Assembly (NCBI GenBank): GCA_012728095.1
Contig: JAAYFU010000024.1
Location: forward strand, 1 to 64,000
Length of the DNA stretch: 64,000 nt
Direction of reading: 5' to 3'
From: Clostridiaceae bacterium
GTDB taxonomy: Bacteria; Bacillota; Clostridia; DSM-8532
Of this stretch, positions 1-9,456 are shown one piece after another. The notes under the pieces were generated by a model that was given only the letters and a program-made list of their open reading frames with translations, ran no database searches and had not been told where the DNA came from. The position numbers were made by a program, and so were the translations under genes. The stretch's first letter is position 1, and every line of letters begins with the position of its first letter.

Positions 1-2
1 AA

Positions 3-185
3 GCGACACCGGACATCAATGAAGACGGAATAATTGATGTGGCTGATTTGGGGTTTGTGGCCTACTACTATGGCAAGGAATGCACGGGAACAGAATGGCT
101 GGTTGCCAAAGCGGCCGATATGAACGGCGACGGTAAGATCGACATAGAAGACCTTGCTTATGTGGCGATAAGGATTGAGGATTAA
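3..185 (+). CDS. C-terminal end of a dockerin-like EF-hand protein (partial)
   Basis: The reading frame is open from the left edge and gives the last 60 residues of a longer protein. It holds two calcium-loop repeats, one around DINEDGIID and one around DMNGDGKID, separated by about 40 residues. Each loop is followed by a hydrophobic helix start (VADLGFV, IEDLAYV). Duplicated loops of this kind at the extreme C-terminus are typical of type I dockerins, which anchor enzymes to cohesins, and of related calcium-binding tails. The repeats do not match the best-known dockerins residue for residue, so dockerin-like is safer. The catalytic part lies outside the window. A strong terminator follows 15 bases after the stop. 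Confidence 0.7.
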   Translation, partial: ATPDINEDGIIDVADLGFVAYYYGKECTGTEWLVAKAADMNGDGKIDIEDLAYVAIRIED

Positions 186-200
186 CCACACAGAAAGCTG

Positions 201-229
201 AGGAGGGGAAATATACCCCTCCTTTTTTT
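201..229 (+). terminator. Intrinsic terminator of the dockerin-like gene
   Basis: Perfect 8-bp stem (AGGAGGGG with CCCCTCCT), 7-nt loop, followed by a run of T. It ends transcription after the dockerin-like gene. Confidence 0.9.
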
Positions 230-342
230 ATTTCATTCCCTACATTCGTTGTCTCAGAAGAAAAGGATAATCTACAAAATATTACAAAAAAATTTACAAT
301 AACTTGTTAAACGATAAGGGGATTGTGGTATGATAATACTAT

Positions 343-369
343 AACAAATAGTAAATGCTATTTGTTTTT
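343..369 (+). promoter_or_regulatory. Hairpin with T-tail in the chemoreceptor leader region
   Basis: A perfect 9-bp inverted repeat (AACAAATAG and CTATTTGTT, 6-nt loop) followed by TTT lies about 170 bases upstream of the chemoreceptor start. It could be an operator or a weak attenuator. The rest of 230-541 is A+T-rich and shows no gene. A possible -10 (TATGAT) lies near 329. Confidence 0.45.
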
Positions 370-541
370 CTGTTATTTCTAAAGGGGGATTTTTCGTGGT
401 TTTTATTATATTCCGTAAACTCTAAACATCGTGGGGAGAGAGTATCTATAACGCAATATTTATTTCCAAATTTTTGTATGATATAGTTTTAGCTGAAAAA
501 ATAATTCCGCATTGTTGCACTTCTTTTTATGGAGGTTACAA

Positions 542-2692
542 ATGGGACCGTTAAAGTTATCCGGGAAAAAAGGTGACAAACCTAAAACAAAAATCGTTAA
601 AACCAGGACTCCTAAAACAAAATCCCACAATAATGAAACTATTATGGCAAAAATAAGACAAAGTTTTCGAAAGATACGTTTTAAACTTATAGGGGCATTT
701 ATAGTGCCTGTAGGTCTTATGATACTGCTTGGCATCATATCATACTCAAAAGCATCGACGGGAATAATAAAGGATTTCGAGAGCGCGAGCGAAACAACTC
801 TAAATATGCTAAGCCAGTACTACAATCTCGGTCTGGAATCCTTATATGTAAAAGCTACACAAATAAATTCCAATGAAAAGGTAAAAAAGTATTTTTCGGG
901 TATTCGTTATGATGAAACCACAAATGAAGAGATAACCTTTAACGAAGTGCAATCCCTTGTTACATCAATTGCCATGACCGATAAAATGCTGAACAGCGTA
1001 TTTGTGATTCCTAAAAACGGAGAGGGGATCTCAAATTACAAAGTACTCCCGGCAGATACATATCAGCGGTTCCTGGAATCTGATGAGGGAAAGAAACTTC
1101 CCAATTTGGGCCTGGTAAACTATTGGGCCGGCTACCATAAATATTTGGACAGGGTTGTGTCAGTTGGCGAAAATCATTATTGTATGTCCCTTTATAAAAA
1201 TCTTTATGATAAGAACTACAATGTAATTGGCTATATAATTTTGGATGTCAAAATGGATTTTGTGAAGGAAGCCCTGAACCAGCTTAATCTGGGAGAAGGT
1301 ACCATTACGGCATTTGTTACAGATGACGGACGTGAGATTTACACCAAAGCTCCGGAGGGAGATTTCTCTTTCACTTCCCAGGAATACTATCAAATTTCAA
1401 AATCAGGTGAAGAATTAAGCGGACACAGCTATGAAACTTATAACGGCAAGGAGTATCTGTATCTGTATTCAAAAGTAAAAAGCGGAAATGCAATGATATG
1501 CTCGCTTATCCCCAAAGATATGATAATAAAACAAGCCGAAGATGTTAAAATGGTAACATTAATAGTGGTTATAATTGCATGTATTATTGCTATTATGACC
1601 GGTTCCATTATTTCATCCGGTATAAGCAAAACCATAAATAATATAAACAGCGGCTTGTCCAAAGCTGCTACGGGTGATTTGACGGCAATAGTGAAGACTA
1701 ACAGGAAAGACGAATTTTTGGCCCTGACGACGAGTATAAATAATATGATAGCCGCGATGAGGTCGTTGATTACAAAAATGGCAGGAGTAAGCGAAAATGT
1801 CGCATCCTCCGCCGTAGAGGTATCAAAAAACTCCGGGCTTTTCCTGGAGGCTGTTAAACAGATTACTAATTCCATAAACATTATAGATCAGGGTCTATCA
1901 CAACAGGCCGCCGATTCAGAGGTTTGCCTGAATCAGATGGAAGGTCTGTCCAATCAAATAGACAGGTTGACTGAAAAAACCTCTGATATGAACAACATTG
2001 CCAATTTAACAAAGGAGGTTGTAAACTCAGGTATTGGAATAGTAGACGATCTGAATCGTAAATCGAAAGATACCGTTAACATTACTCAATCGGTTATCGA
2101 AGATATACAGCGCCTTGAAGCCGAATCGTCAACGATAAGCAATATCGTGGCTACTATCGACAATATTTCAAGGCAGACAAACCTGCTTTCACTGAATGCC
2201 TCCATAGAAGCTGCAAGAGCAGGAGATGCAGGTACCGGATTTGCTGTTGTGGCGGATGAAATACGCAAGCTTGCCGAACAATCCGCAGCCTCTGCTAAAC
2301 AAATCGGCTTGATTATTAAGAATATTGAAGCTCAGACAGAAAAAACGGTATTAACGGCTAAAAAAGCAGAAAGTATTGTATCTTCCCAGGAAAAAGCATT
2401 GCAGAAAACCATAGAGATATTCTCGGATATCAATAAACAAGTAGAGAGTCTTGTGGAAAGCATTGATGTGATACTGGACGGAATCGGTAAAATTGAAGTA
2501 GCGAAGAAAGATACTTTATATGCGATAGAAAGCATATCAGCGGCGTCCGAAGAGGCTACTGCTACTTCAGGAGAATTAAAAATGACAGCCGATAATCAAC
2601 TGAGTACGGTTGAACTCCTGAATAAGGCTGCAGAAAGACTTAAAGCAGATGCTAAGAACCTGGAAGAAACCGTTCACATTTTCAAGATGTAA
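542..2692 (+). CDS. Methyl-accepting chemotaxis protein
   Basis: Membrane chemoreceptor of 716 aa that would signal to CheA/CheW. After a lysine-rich cytoplasmic tail of about 45 residues comes a first membrane helix (about 49-67). A periplasmic sensor region of roughly 270 residues follows, then a second helix near 335-358, a HAMP segment, and a long coiled-coil signalling domain. That domain contains the family hairpin tip ([18 protein letters not shown] and the following [13 protein letters not shown]). The start at 542 is chosen because GGAGG lies 6 bases upstream; an ATG 30 bases earlier has no ribosome site. It sits just upstream of a sugar-binding protein of the ChvE type, a class known to work with chemoreceptors, so a sugar ligand is a reasonable inference. 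Confidence 0.93.
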   Translation: MGPLKLSGKKGDKPKTKIVKTRTPKTKSHNNETIMAKIRQSFRKIRFKLIGAFIVPVGLMILLGIISYSKASTGIIKDFESASETTLNMLSQYYNLGLESLYVKATQINSNEKVKKYFSGIRYDETTNEEITFNEVQSLVTSIAMTDKMLNSVFVIPKNGEGISNYKVLPADTYQRFLESDEGKKLPNLGLVNYWAGYHKYLDRVVSVGENHYCMSLYKNLYDKNYNVIGYIILDVKMDFVKEALNQLNLGEGTITAFVTDDGREIYTKAPEGDFSFTSQEYYQISKSGEELSGHSYETYNGKEYLYLYSKVKSGNAMICSLIPKDMIIKQAEDVKMVTLIVVIIACIIAIMTGSIISSGISKTINNINSGLSKAATGDLTAIVKTNRKDEFLALTTSINNMIAAMRSLITKMAGVSENVASSAVEVSKNSGLFLEAVKQITNSINIIDQGLSQQAADSEVCLNQMEGLSNQIDRLTEKTSDMNNIANLTKEVVNSGIGIVDDLNRKSKDTVNITQSVIEDIQRLEAESSTISNIVATIDNISRQTNLLSLNASIEAARAGDAGTGFAVVADEIRKLAEQSAASAKQIGLIIKNIEAQTEKTVLTAKKAESIVSSQEKALQKTIEIFSDINKQVESLVESIDVILDGIGKIEVAKKDTLYAIESISAASEEATATSGELKMTADNQLSTVELLNKAAERLKADAKNLEETVHIFKM

Positions 2693-2716
2693 TTTGATTT
2701 AAGATTTAAGGATGGT

Positions 2717-2810
2717 AATAGCACTTTTTTTACAGAAAAAATATTGCTATACAGTATATTAAACACATTCAAAAGGAAAAAATTTATAGCATTTAATAAA
2801 CAATTGCTAT
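2717..2810 (+). promoter_or_regulatory. Paired ATAGCA/TGCTAT motifs upstream of the sugar-binding protein
   Basis: Two inverted pairs occur here: ATAGCA at 2718 with TGCTAT at 2745, and ATAGCA at 2786 with TGCTAT at 2805. They lie between the chemoreceptor and the binding-protein gene and could be operator half-sites. The regulator is not known from the sequence. Confidence 0.3.
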
Positions 2811-2867
2811 TGCCTTCATGTTATAGTTTGTACAGAAGAAATTAAAATAATCAGGAGGGAAAAATCA

Positions 2868-4025
2868 ATGAAAAATCTGAAAAGACTGTTGTCAATCGCT
2901 TTGGTACTGGTTATGGTTATAGCATTGGCCGCTTGTGGTAGTCAGCAGACTCCAGATAGTACAACGACTCCTTCAGCTCCAGCTGAGCAGCCCAGCCAGG
3001 CTCCTGCAGAGCAGCCGCAGACTGGTGCTGGTAAGAAAGTTGGCGTTACAATGCCCACAAAATCACTCCAGAGATGGAATGAAGACGGTGCCAACGTAAA
3101 GGCAGCACTTGAGGCAAAAGGATACACAGTAGATCTTCAATATGCTGATAACAAACAGGATGTTCAGAACAGCCAGATCGAGAACCAGATCACAATGGGA
3201 TGCGATGTTCTCGTAATCGCTTCAATTGACGGTGGCGCACTGGGCGGCGTTCTCCAGCAGGCAAAAGCTGCGAACATCCCCGTAATAGCATACGACAGAC
3301 TTTTGACAAATACAGATAAATGCGATTACTACGCTACATTTGATAACTATGGCGTTGGTAAAATGCAGGGCGAATTCATAGAGCAAGCTCTTGGCCTTGA
3401 CAAAGGCGCAAAAGGCCCGTTCAATTTGGAATGCTTCGGCGGAGACCCGGGTGATAATAATGCTTACTTATTCAACCAGGGTGCAATGGACGTTCTGCAG
3501 AAATACATAGACAGTGGTGTTCTGGTTGTAAAATCTGGCCAGACCAAGTTCCCGGATCAGATAGCTATTACCAACTGGGATTCCAAGGCTGCTCAGGACA
3601 GAATGGATAACCTCTTAACCGCTTACTATGCTGACGATATTGTTCACGTTGTATTGTCTCCTAACGACAGCCTTGCACAAGGTATCGTAGCTTCCTTGAA
3701 GTCAGCAGGATATGGCTCAGCAGGCAAACCCTACCCGGTTCTCACAGGTCAAGACTGCGACAAGATCAATGTAGGCCAGATTATCCGCGGCGAGCAGTCC
3801 ATGTCAATATTCAAGGATACCAGAGTACTTGCAAATCAGGTTATTGCTATGACAGATGCGATCCTTGCAGGACAGCAGGTACCTACAAACGCTACATATA
3901 ACAACGGTGTAATTGATGTTCCTTCATACAACTGCGAGATTAAGTTCGCAGACAAGAACAACTGGAAAGAATTGCTGGTTGACAGCGGTTACTATCAGTT
4001 GTCTGATATTCCGGACGCACAATAA
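2868..4025 (+). CDS. chvE: Monosaccharide ABC transporter substrate-binding lipoprotein (ChvE/XylF type)
   Basis: Extracellular sugar-binding lipoprotein of 385 aa. The signal peptide ends in the lipobox LAAC (lipidated Cys23), followed by a Pro/Gln/Ala linker. The mature part is a type I periplasmic-binding fold beginning KVGVTMPTKSLQRWNEDG and containing YDRLL and SPNDSLAQG segments, typical of the ChvE/XylF group of pentose and hexose binders. AGGAGGG lies 8 bases before the ATG. It is followed by an ATPase and a permease of the same system, with a hairpin in between. The exact sugar cannot be read from sequence; xylose, glucose, galactose and arabinose are all seen in the group. Confidence 0.9.
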   Translation: MKNLKRLLSIALVLVMVIALAACGSQQTPDSTTTPSAPAEQPSQAPAEQPQTGAGKKVGVTMPTKSLQRWNEDGANVKAALEAKGYTVDLQYADNKQDVQNSQIENQITMGCDVLVIASIDGGALGGVLQQAKAANIPVIAYDRLLTNTDKCDYYATFDNYGVGKMQGEFIEQALGLDKGAKGPFNLECFGGDPGDNNAYLFNQGAMDVLQKYIDSGVLVVKSGQTKFPDQIAITNWDSKAAQDRMDNLLTAYYADDIVHVVLSPNDSLAQGIVASLKSAGYGSAGKPYPVLTGQDCDKINVGQIIRGEQSMSIFKDTRVLANQVIAMTDAILAGQQVPTNATYNNGVIDVPSYNCEIKFADKNNWKELLVDSGYYQLSDIPDAQ

Positions 4026-4053
4026 TAGATGAACAATAACAGATGTTTTAAGG

Positions 4054-4076
4054 AGGCGGCAGCATAGCTGCCGCCT
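4054..4076 (+). terminator. Hairpin between the binding-protein and ATPase genes
   Basis: Perfect 10-bp stem AGGCGGCAGC/GCTGCCGCCT with a 3-nt loop and only TTT after it. It probably stabilises the upstream message or stops part of the transcripts, favouring the binding protein. A second weaker inverted repeat (CATATGG/CCATATG) lies at 4156-4186. Confidence 0.6.
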
Positions 4077-4229
4077 TTCAAGTATGAAATCAGATTCAAT
4101 TGAAATAATATAGCTTACCAATAAAACTGGCGCTAAGGCCGCCTCGTTTAGACTGCATATGGTCAGGAAGTCTTTTTATCCATATGAAAGATTTCCAATA
4201 TAAACCTATGCATAAAGAAGGAGCTGACA

Positions 4230-5765
4230 ATGTCGGAATATATTCTTGAAATGAGAAATATAACCAAGGAATTCCCTGGCGTCACCGCTCTGAGTAATGT
4301 TACTTTTAAAGTTAAGAAGGGTGAGATTCATGCCCTCGTTGGAGAAAATGGGGCAGGCAAATCTACACTGATGAATGTATTAAGTGGTATTTATCCTTAC
4401 GGCTCATATAGTGGTGACATTATTTATAAGGGACAAGAGTGCAGATTTAGGACTATTCGTGATAGTGAAGCAGTGGGAATTGCTATAATCCATCAGGAAC
4501 TGGCTCTTAGTCCTTACTTGACTATCGCTGAAAATATTTTTCTAGGGAATGAAAGGGCTAAACACGGTATAATAGACTGGGATGAGACCAATAAAGAAGC
4601 CACCGAGTTGTTAAAGACGGTCGGACTGAACGAGAAATGCTCCACGCAGGTAAGGAATATAGGTGTTGGCAAGCAGCAGCTTGTTGAGATAGCAAAGGCA
4701 CTCGGTAAAAAGTGTGAACTGTTGATACTGGACGAGCCGACAGCTGCCCTGAACGATGATGATTCAGAGCATCTTCTTAATCTTTTGAAGAGGTTAAATA
4801 AAGAGCAGGGCCTGACATGTATCATGATTTCCCACAAGCTACACGAAGTTTTAAGCATTGCCAACAGCATTACCGTACTGAGGGACGGGAAAACAATTGA
4901 GACCCTTGATAATTCGGTCCCTGTTAGTGAGAACCGTATAATTAAAGGAATGGTTGGACGTGAACTTACGGACCGTTTCCCGAAGCATACCCCGAAAATT
5001 GGTGAGGTAGGCTTTGAAATAAGGAATTGGACTGTATATGATCCTCTCAATGAGGAAAGGATTGTTATTGATAATGTAAACATGAAATTCCGAAAAGGTG
5101 AAATAGTAGGACTTGCCGGGCTTATGGGTGCCGGAAGAACCGAGCTTGCTATGAGTGTTTTCGGAAGAGCATACGGCACAAAGATAAGCGGAACCCTTAT
5201 CAAGGATGGCAAGGAGATAGTACTGCATAATGTAGAACAGGCAATAGAAAATGGAATTGCCTATGTTACTGAAGACAGAAAGCAAGCCGGATTAATACAC
5301 ATACAAGATATTAAATCCAATATAACACTGGCCAATTTGAAACAAATCACAAACGGTTTCGTTGTAAATGAAGATGAAGAAATTGTTATAGGTAAGGAAT
5401 ACAGGGAACGGTTCAATATAAAGTCAACAAGTGTATTCCAAAAAGTAGGTAATCTTTCTGGAGGAAACCAGCAGAAAGTTGTATTAAGCAAATGGATATT
5501 TGCCGCACCCGATGTGTTGATTCTTGATGAACCTACCAGAGGAATTGACGTTGGTGCCAAATATGAGATATACAAGATAATCTTACAGTTGGCGGATGCC
5601 GGAAAATGTGTTATTGTGATTTCTTCCGAACTGGTTGAGATACTGGGTATCACAGATCGCCTGTATATTATGAATGAGGGACGTGTAGTAGGCGAAATGA
5701 AGACTAGCGAAGCGACCCAGGAAGAAATCATGTCCATAATAATCAGGAGTTCTGCTGGGCGATAG
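4230..5765 (+). CDS. mmsA: Monosaccharide ABC transporter ATP-binding protein (MmsA/GguA type)
   Basis: Cytoplasmic ATPase of 511 aa with two fused nucleotide-binding domains, as usual for sugar importers of the RbsA/XylG/GguA class. Domain 1 has Walker [10 protein letters not shown] near residue 38, a Walker [11 protein letters not shown] and an HKLHE switch. Its signature is degenerate (RNIGVGKQQ). Domain 2 has a degenerate Walker A region (GLMGAGRTE), the signature LSGGNQQK and [11 protein letters not shown]. The pairing of one degenerate and one canonical half is the family pattern. AAGGAG precedes the ATG by 7 bases. It is followed by its permease 11 bases later. Confidence 0.93.
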   Translation: MSEYILEMRNITKEFPGVTALSNVTFKVKKGEIHALVGENGAGKSTLMNVLSGIYPYGSYSGDIIYKGQECRFRTIRDSEAVGIAIIHQELALSPYLTIAENIFLGNERAKHGIIDWDETNKEATELLKTVGLNEKCSTQVRNIGVGKQQLVEIAKALGKKCELLILDEPTAALNDDDSEHLLNLLKRLNKEQGLTCIMISHKLHEVLSIANSITVLRDGKTIETLDNSVPVSENRIIKGMVGRELTDRFPKHTPKIGEVGFEIRNWTVYDPLNEERIVIDNVNMKFRKGEIVGLAGLMGAGRTELAMSVFGRAYGTKISGTLIKDGKEIVLHNVEQAIENGIAYVTEDRKQAGLIHIQDIKSNITLANLKQITNGFVVNEDEEIVIGKEYRERFNIKSTSVFQKVGNLSGGNQQKVVLSKWIFAAPDVLILDEPTRGIDVGAKYEIYKIILQLADAGKCVIVISSELVEILGITDRLYIMNEGRVVGEMKTSEATQEEIMSIIIRSSAGR

Positions 5766-5776
5766 GGGGAAGATGT

Positions 5777-7000
5777 ATGAAGAAAATGAAGGAATTTATA
5801 AACTCTAATATTCGGCAATATGGAATGATTTTTGCCCTGGTTGTAATTATGATTTTGTTCATAATCATAACCGGAGGCAAGCTCATATGGCCAAGAAACG
5901 TGTCAATGCTGGTACGGCAGAACGCTTACGTGTTGATACTTGCCATAGGAATGATGTTTTGTATTCTGACAGGCGGCAATGTCGACCTTTCGGTTGGTTC
6001 TATCGTAGCCCTGGTCAGTGCTATGTCGGGTATGTTGACCACAACCATGGGTCTACCCAGTTGGTTTGCAATTCTTATAAGTCTTATAACCGGTCTTTTG
6101 GCAGGGATATGGCAAGGTTTTTGGATCGCTTTTGTTAAAGTTCCGCCGTTCATAACCACCCTTTCAGGTATGCTTATTTTCCGCGGTATTGACAACTTGA
6201 TACTGAACGGTCAAACATTACCACTTTCTGGTTTGTATGTAACAATCGGTACAGGTTCAGTACCCGATATTTTACCCAATACTATACCTGAATTTTTGCG
6301 TGTTGGTGATTTTCTGAAACTTCAGAATAAACCCGAGTATCTTAATGCGACAATGCTTTTTGTAGGGTTTATTCTGTCCATAGTATACGTGTTTGTCGTT
6401 TTCTTAACCAGGAAAAGTAAAAAGGCAAGGGGATATGAAGTTCCTTCCATGCAATCAGTTATTGCAAAAGTAATTGCATTCTTTATCATTATAAACATAT
6501 TCTCATACTGGCTTGCCATGGATGAAGGTTTACCCATCATGCTGATATTACTGGTAGCCTTATATGCAATCTATACCTTTATAGCTACAAAAACCATACC
6601 GGGGCGGCACGTGTATGCAATGGGTGGAAATCTTAAAGCGGCAGAGCTTTCCGGCGTCAATACCAAGAAGATGATGTTCCTTGTATATTCGAATATGGGA
6701 CTGTTAGCCGGTGTTGCAGGTATAGTTACTGCCGGAAGATTGATGGCTGCATCACCTAATGTCGGTCAAAGTTTTGAGCTTGACGCCATTGGCGCATGCT
6801 TTATAGGAGGCGCTTCTGCAACTGGCGGCGTAGGAACGATATGGGGAGCAGTTGTAGGTGCCTTTATCATGGGCGTTATGAACAATGGTATGTCCATCAT
6901 TGGATTGAACGTATTCTGGCAGTCTATAGCAAAAGGTATGGTAGTATTGCTGGCCGTTGCATTCGACATGTACTCAAAATCAAAGTCAAGACTTGGCTGA
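5777..7000 (+). CDS. mmsB: Monosaccharide ABC transporter permease (MmsB/GguB type)
   Basis: Integral membrane permease of 407 aa with about ten hydrophobic segments. It carries the sugar-permease signatures GNVDLSVGS early and GGNLKAAELSGVN late, where the cytoplasmic loop contacts the ATPase. The glycine-rich segment IGGASATGGVGTIWGAVVG is typical of the RbsC/XylH/GguB family. It is longer than RbsC because of an extra loop and helix pair around residues 170-260, as in GguB/XylH. GGGGGAAG sits 5 bases before the ATG. It is the last gene of the operon; a terminator follows at 7037. Confidence 0.92.
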   Translation: MKKMKEFINSNIRQYGMIFALVVIMILFIIITGGKLIWPRNVSMLVRQNAYVLILAIGMMFCILTGGNVDLSVGSIVALVSAMSGMLTTTMGLPSWFAILISLITGLLAGIWQGFWIAFVKVPPFITTLSGMLIFRGIDNLILNGQTLPLSGLYVTIGTGSVPDILPNTIPEFLRVGDFLKLQNKPEYLNATMLFVGFILSIVYVFVVFLTRKSKKARGYEVPSMQSVIAKVIAFFIIINIFSYWLAMDEGLPIMLILLVALYAIYTFIATKTIPGRHVYAMGGNLKAAELSGVNTKKMMFLVYSNMGLLAGVAGIVTAGRLMAASPNVGQSFELDAIGACFIGGASATGGVGTIWGAVVGAFIMGVMNNGMSIIGLNVFWQSIAKGMVVLLAVAFDMYSKSKSRLG

Positions 7001-7036
7001 TTGCTATAAGTAAACTAAGATTTTCAGAAGTTAAAG

Positions 7037-7088
7037 AAAGACAACCGAGCTTTACGTAACGATATAAGTGTCGGTTGTCTTTTATTTG
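7037..7088 (+). terminator. Intrinsic terminator of the first sugar transporter operon
   Basis: Perfect 12-bp stem AAAGACAACCGA/TCGGTTGTCTTT with a 22-nt loop and a T-rich tail (TTATTT). Confidence 0.85.
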
Positions 7089-7150
7089 GTTTTATGAACC
7101 TATGATATTATATGATATTATTAAATCTCCGGAAGGATTGCGAATGGTAT

Positions 7151-7179
7151 GCAACATGGCAAAATACTTGCCATGTTGC
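7151..7179. terminator. Perfect hairpin at the 3' end of the ammonium transporter gene
   Basis: 12-bp perfect stem GCAACATGGCAA/TTGCCATGTTGC with a 5-nt loop, 4 bases beyond the stop of the leftward ammonium transporter gene. There is no clear U-run in that direction, so it may act as a 3'-protecting structure or a weak bidirectional terminator. Confidence 0.55.
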
Positions 7180-7182
7180 TTC

Positions 7183-8943
7183 TTATTCGTATTCCTTGTC
7201 CTGCAGCGCGTCATATCCTTCTTCACCGGTGCTTATTCTTATGACATTTTCAACATCGTAAATAAAGATTTTTCCATCTCCCATATTGCCGGTATATAAT
7301 GCTTTCTTAACCGTATCAACCAGCACCTGGGTGGGTATCTTACACACAACAATGTCTACCTGAACTTTAGGAAGAAGCCTTGTTTTTACCGGCACGCCGC
7401 GGTAATATTCGGTATGTCCTTTTTGCATTCCATAACCAAGCACATTGGTAACAGTAAGTCCTGTAATGCCTATTCTATCAAGAGCAGCCTGCAAACCAGG
7501 GAACTTCTCCTGGTTTGTGATGATGGTAACCTTTGTCATCTTTGCCCCGGGACGTGCCTTATTGACAACAGGAATGGCAGCTTCAGGGGACACAGTGCCG
7601 GGAGAAGGTTCAAACGCTTCAACAGTACTTATTGACGCAGCCTTGTCTACAGTGCCGTTACCTGTAGCCATTATTGGGGCTACGATGGCAAAATCGGGAT
7701 AAGCCGAGTTGCCGTGCTCGCCGATATCAAGACCTTGGATTTCTTCTTCAAGGCTGACACGAATTCCGATTGTCTCTTTAATCAGATACCATACCAAAGA
7801 AGACGAAGCAAATGTGAATATGCCTACCGCGATTATACCAATGATTTCTACTCCCAGCAGTGAGAAACCGCCGCCAAAGAATAATCCGTTAACCGTGGAG
7901 AGACTGGTAACCCCTTCCTGGGCGAAGAGCCCGACGCAGATTGTCCCGAAAACTCCGCAAACCAGGTGAACCGAAGTTGCGCCAACCGGATCATCAACTT
8001 TTATCCGGTCAAAAAACAGTACTGCAAATACTACGATAATGCCGGCTATTGCGCCTATAACAAGAGAACTTGCGACACTCACATAAGCGCAGCTTCCGGT
8101 GATGCCCACAAGACCCGCCAGACAACCGTTAATGGTCATGCCAAGATCCGGCTTTCCAATGAAGATCCATGACGTAGCGGTGGCGGTAAGTACAGCAGCA
8201 ATTGCTGCGGTATTGGTTGTTACAAGGATATGCACAACATCTCCAGGGTTTTGAAAACTCATGGTAGACCCGGGATTAAAACCGAACCATCCGAGCCACA
8301 GAATGAAAAGACCTAAAAATGCCAAAGACATGCTATGACCGGGAATGGCCTTCGGTTTACCGTCTTTATCATATTTTCCGTAACGCGGACCAAGTATAAT
8401 GGCTCCGGCCAAAGCTGCCCAGCCGCCTACAGAGTGGACCACGGTATCTCCGGCAAAATCCAGAAATCCAAGGTTGGCCAGCCAGCCCCCTCCCCAAATC
8501 CAGTGCCCTACAATAGGGTAAATGACAAGGGTCAATATAAAGGAAAACACAATGAAGGAAATGTACTTAACCCGCTCTGCAACTGCTCCAGATACAATGG
8601 TTGCCGCGGTGCCGCAGAAAACCAGCTGGAAAAAGAATTTTCCCCAGAATGGTACATTTGATGTGAGAGTATCCTTGTAAAAATCCAAATTGGAATTATC
8701 CAGGATAAACAATTCCTTTGTCCCGACAATCGGGTTGTCTCCACCAAACATCAATCCCCAGCCCAGAAGCATGAATCCAAGAGAAGAGACCGCAAATACG
8801 ATAAAGTTTTTTGACAGGATATTGACCGTGTTTTTTGATCTTGCAAATCCGGATTCGACCGCCCCGAAACCGAGATTCATAAAGAAAACCAATACGGCTG
8901 CCAACAGTACCCAAAGGGTATCAACGATCATTGTAACATTCAT
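7183..8943 (-). CDS. amt: Ammonium transporter with fused C-terminal P-II domain
   Basis: Membrane ammonium channel of 586 aa. Residues 1 to about 400 give an 11-helix Amt/MEP/Rh channel with the family motifs GHWIWGGGWL, DFAGDTVVHSVGGWAALAG and GFNPGSTM. A flexible Pro/Ala/Thr linker of about 70 residues leads to a complete P-II signalling domain. That domain has the T-loop (GHTEYYRGV), LPKVQVDIVV, GDGKIFIYDVE and RISTGEEG. P-II proteins normally bind Amt in trans and block it; here the regulator is tethered. The T-loop position that is uridylylated in enteric GlnB is not a tyrosine (GVPVKT in place of GAEYMV), so regulation by ATP/ADP/2-oxoglutarate is more likely. AGGAGG lies 9 bases before the ATG. 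Confidence 0.93.
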   Translation of the reverse strand: MNVTMIVDTLWVLLAAVLVFFMNLGFGAVESGFARSKNTVNILSKNFIVFAVSSLGFMLLGWGLMFGGDNPIVGTKELFILDNSNLDFYKDTLTSNVPFWGKFFFQLVFCGTAATIVSGAVAERVKYISFIVFSFILTLVIYPIVGHWIWGGGWLANLGFLDFAGDTVVHSVGGWAALAGAIILGPRYGKYDKDGKPKAIPGHSMSLAFLGLFILWLGWFGFNPGSTMSFQNPGDVVHILVTTNTAAIAAVLTATATSWIFIGKPDLGMTINGCLAGLVGITGSCAYVSVASSLVIGAIAGIIVVFAVLFFDRIKVDDPVGATSVHLVCGVFGTICVGLFAQEGVTSLSTVNGLFFGGGFSLLGVEIIGIIAVGIFTFASSSLVWYLIKETIGIRVSLEEEIQGLDIGEHGNSAYPDFAIVAPIMATGNGTVDKAASISTVEAFEPSPGTVSPEAAIPVVNKARPGAKMTKVTIITNQEKFPGLQAALDRIGITGLTVTNVLGYGMQKGHTEYYRGVPVKTRLLPKVQVDIVVCKIPTQVLVDTVKKALYTGNMGDGKIFIYDVENVIRISTGEEGYDALQDKEYE

Positions 8944-8976
8944 GAATAAGGACCTCCTTAAAATAAATTAAGGCAT

Positions 8977-9016
8977 GTATTTCATTACTGCATCCGAAGA
9001 TGCAAATAATAAATAC
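8977..9016 (-). promoter_or_regulatory. Leader hairpin with UUCG tetraloop upstream of amt
   Basis: On the minus strand a TGCATC-TTCG-GATGCA tetraloop hairpin is extended by ATTA/TAAT and GTATTT/AAATAC pairing with one bulge and a small internal loop. It lies about 30 bases before the amt start, close to the ribosome site, so it could affect translation or mRNA stability. Confidence 0.6.
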
Positions 9017-9190
9017 ACGCCTTTGTGCGCATTCAGTTTTGAACATGAATTATCTTGCCAGGCTTCAGTATTCAATCGGTAAATTATTAATATTAGTCGG
9101 TAAAAGGCGGAACCTCACGCATATTACCACGTATTTGAAAAGGAACAGTCATATCACTCAATAATCCTCACCCTTTCTCCATAAAATAAT

Positions 9191-9229
9191 AGCAAGGGCG
9201 CTTGGGTTTGTACCCACAGCGCCCTTGCT
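9191..9229 (-). promoter_or_regulatory. Strong 5' hairpin at the start of the amt leader RNA
   Basis: Perfect 11-bp stem AGCAAGGGCGC/GCGCCCTTGCT enclosing a second TGGGT/ACCCA stem. On the amt strand it is followed by ATTATTTTAT, so it resembles a terminator or attenuator. It begins only a few bases downstream of the predicted transcription start, about 250 bases before the gene. Between it and the next hairpin (9017-9190) I recognise no known riboswitch. Confidence 0.65.
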
Positions 9230-9239
9230 GTTGTGGTAT

Positions 9240-9268
9240 ATTATAACTCGGGTTGATTTCTTTGTCAA
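9240..9268 (-). promoter_or_regulatory. Consensus sigma-A promoter for amt
   Basis: On the minus strand TTGACA and TATAAT match the consensus exactly with a 17-bp spacer. Transcription would start near 9233 and run left toward amt, giving a leader of about 290 nt. The rest of the intergenic region up to 9456 contains no gene that I can see. Confidence 0.85.
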
Positions 9269-9456
9269 TAGAAACCAATTAGTTTATATTTAAAAAGAAT
9301 ATGAATCCATTGAAAAAACATGTTCTTGCTCGATTGATTGAATCGTATCCGATACGCACCGAACGGGAAAAAATAGGGCTTTAGTAAGTCTGGACTACAT
9401 TTCACCTTTATGGTACAATGGCTTTTACCTGCCAAAGACGCAATGGAGGATCAAAT

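Noticed and set aside
4514-5212. Long open frame antisense to the first sugar ATPase
   Set aside because: No ribosome site; it is explained by codon bias on the opposite strand of a clear ATPase gene.
9017-9190. Known riboswitch class in the amt leader
   Set aside because: I compared it by eye with conserved cores such as fluoride, guanidine, glutamine and T-box; none matches, so only an unnamed leader is reported.
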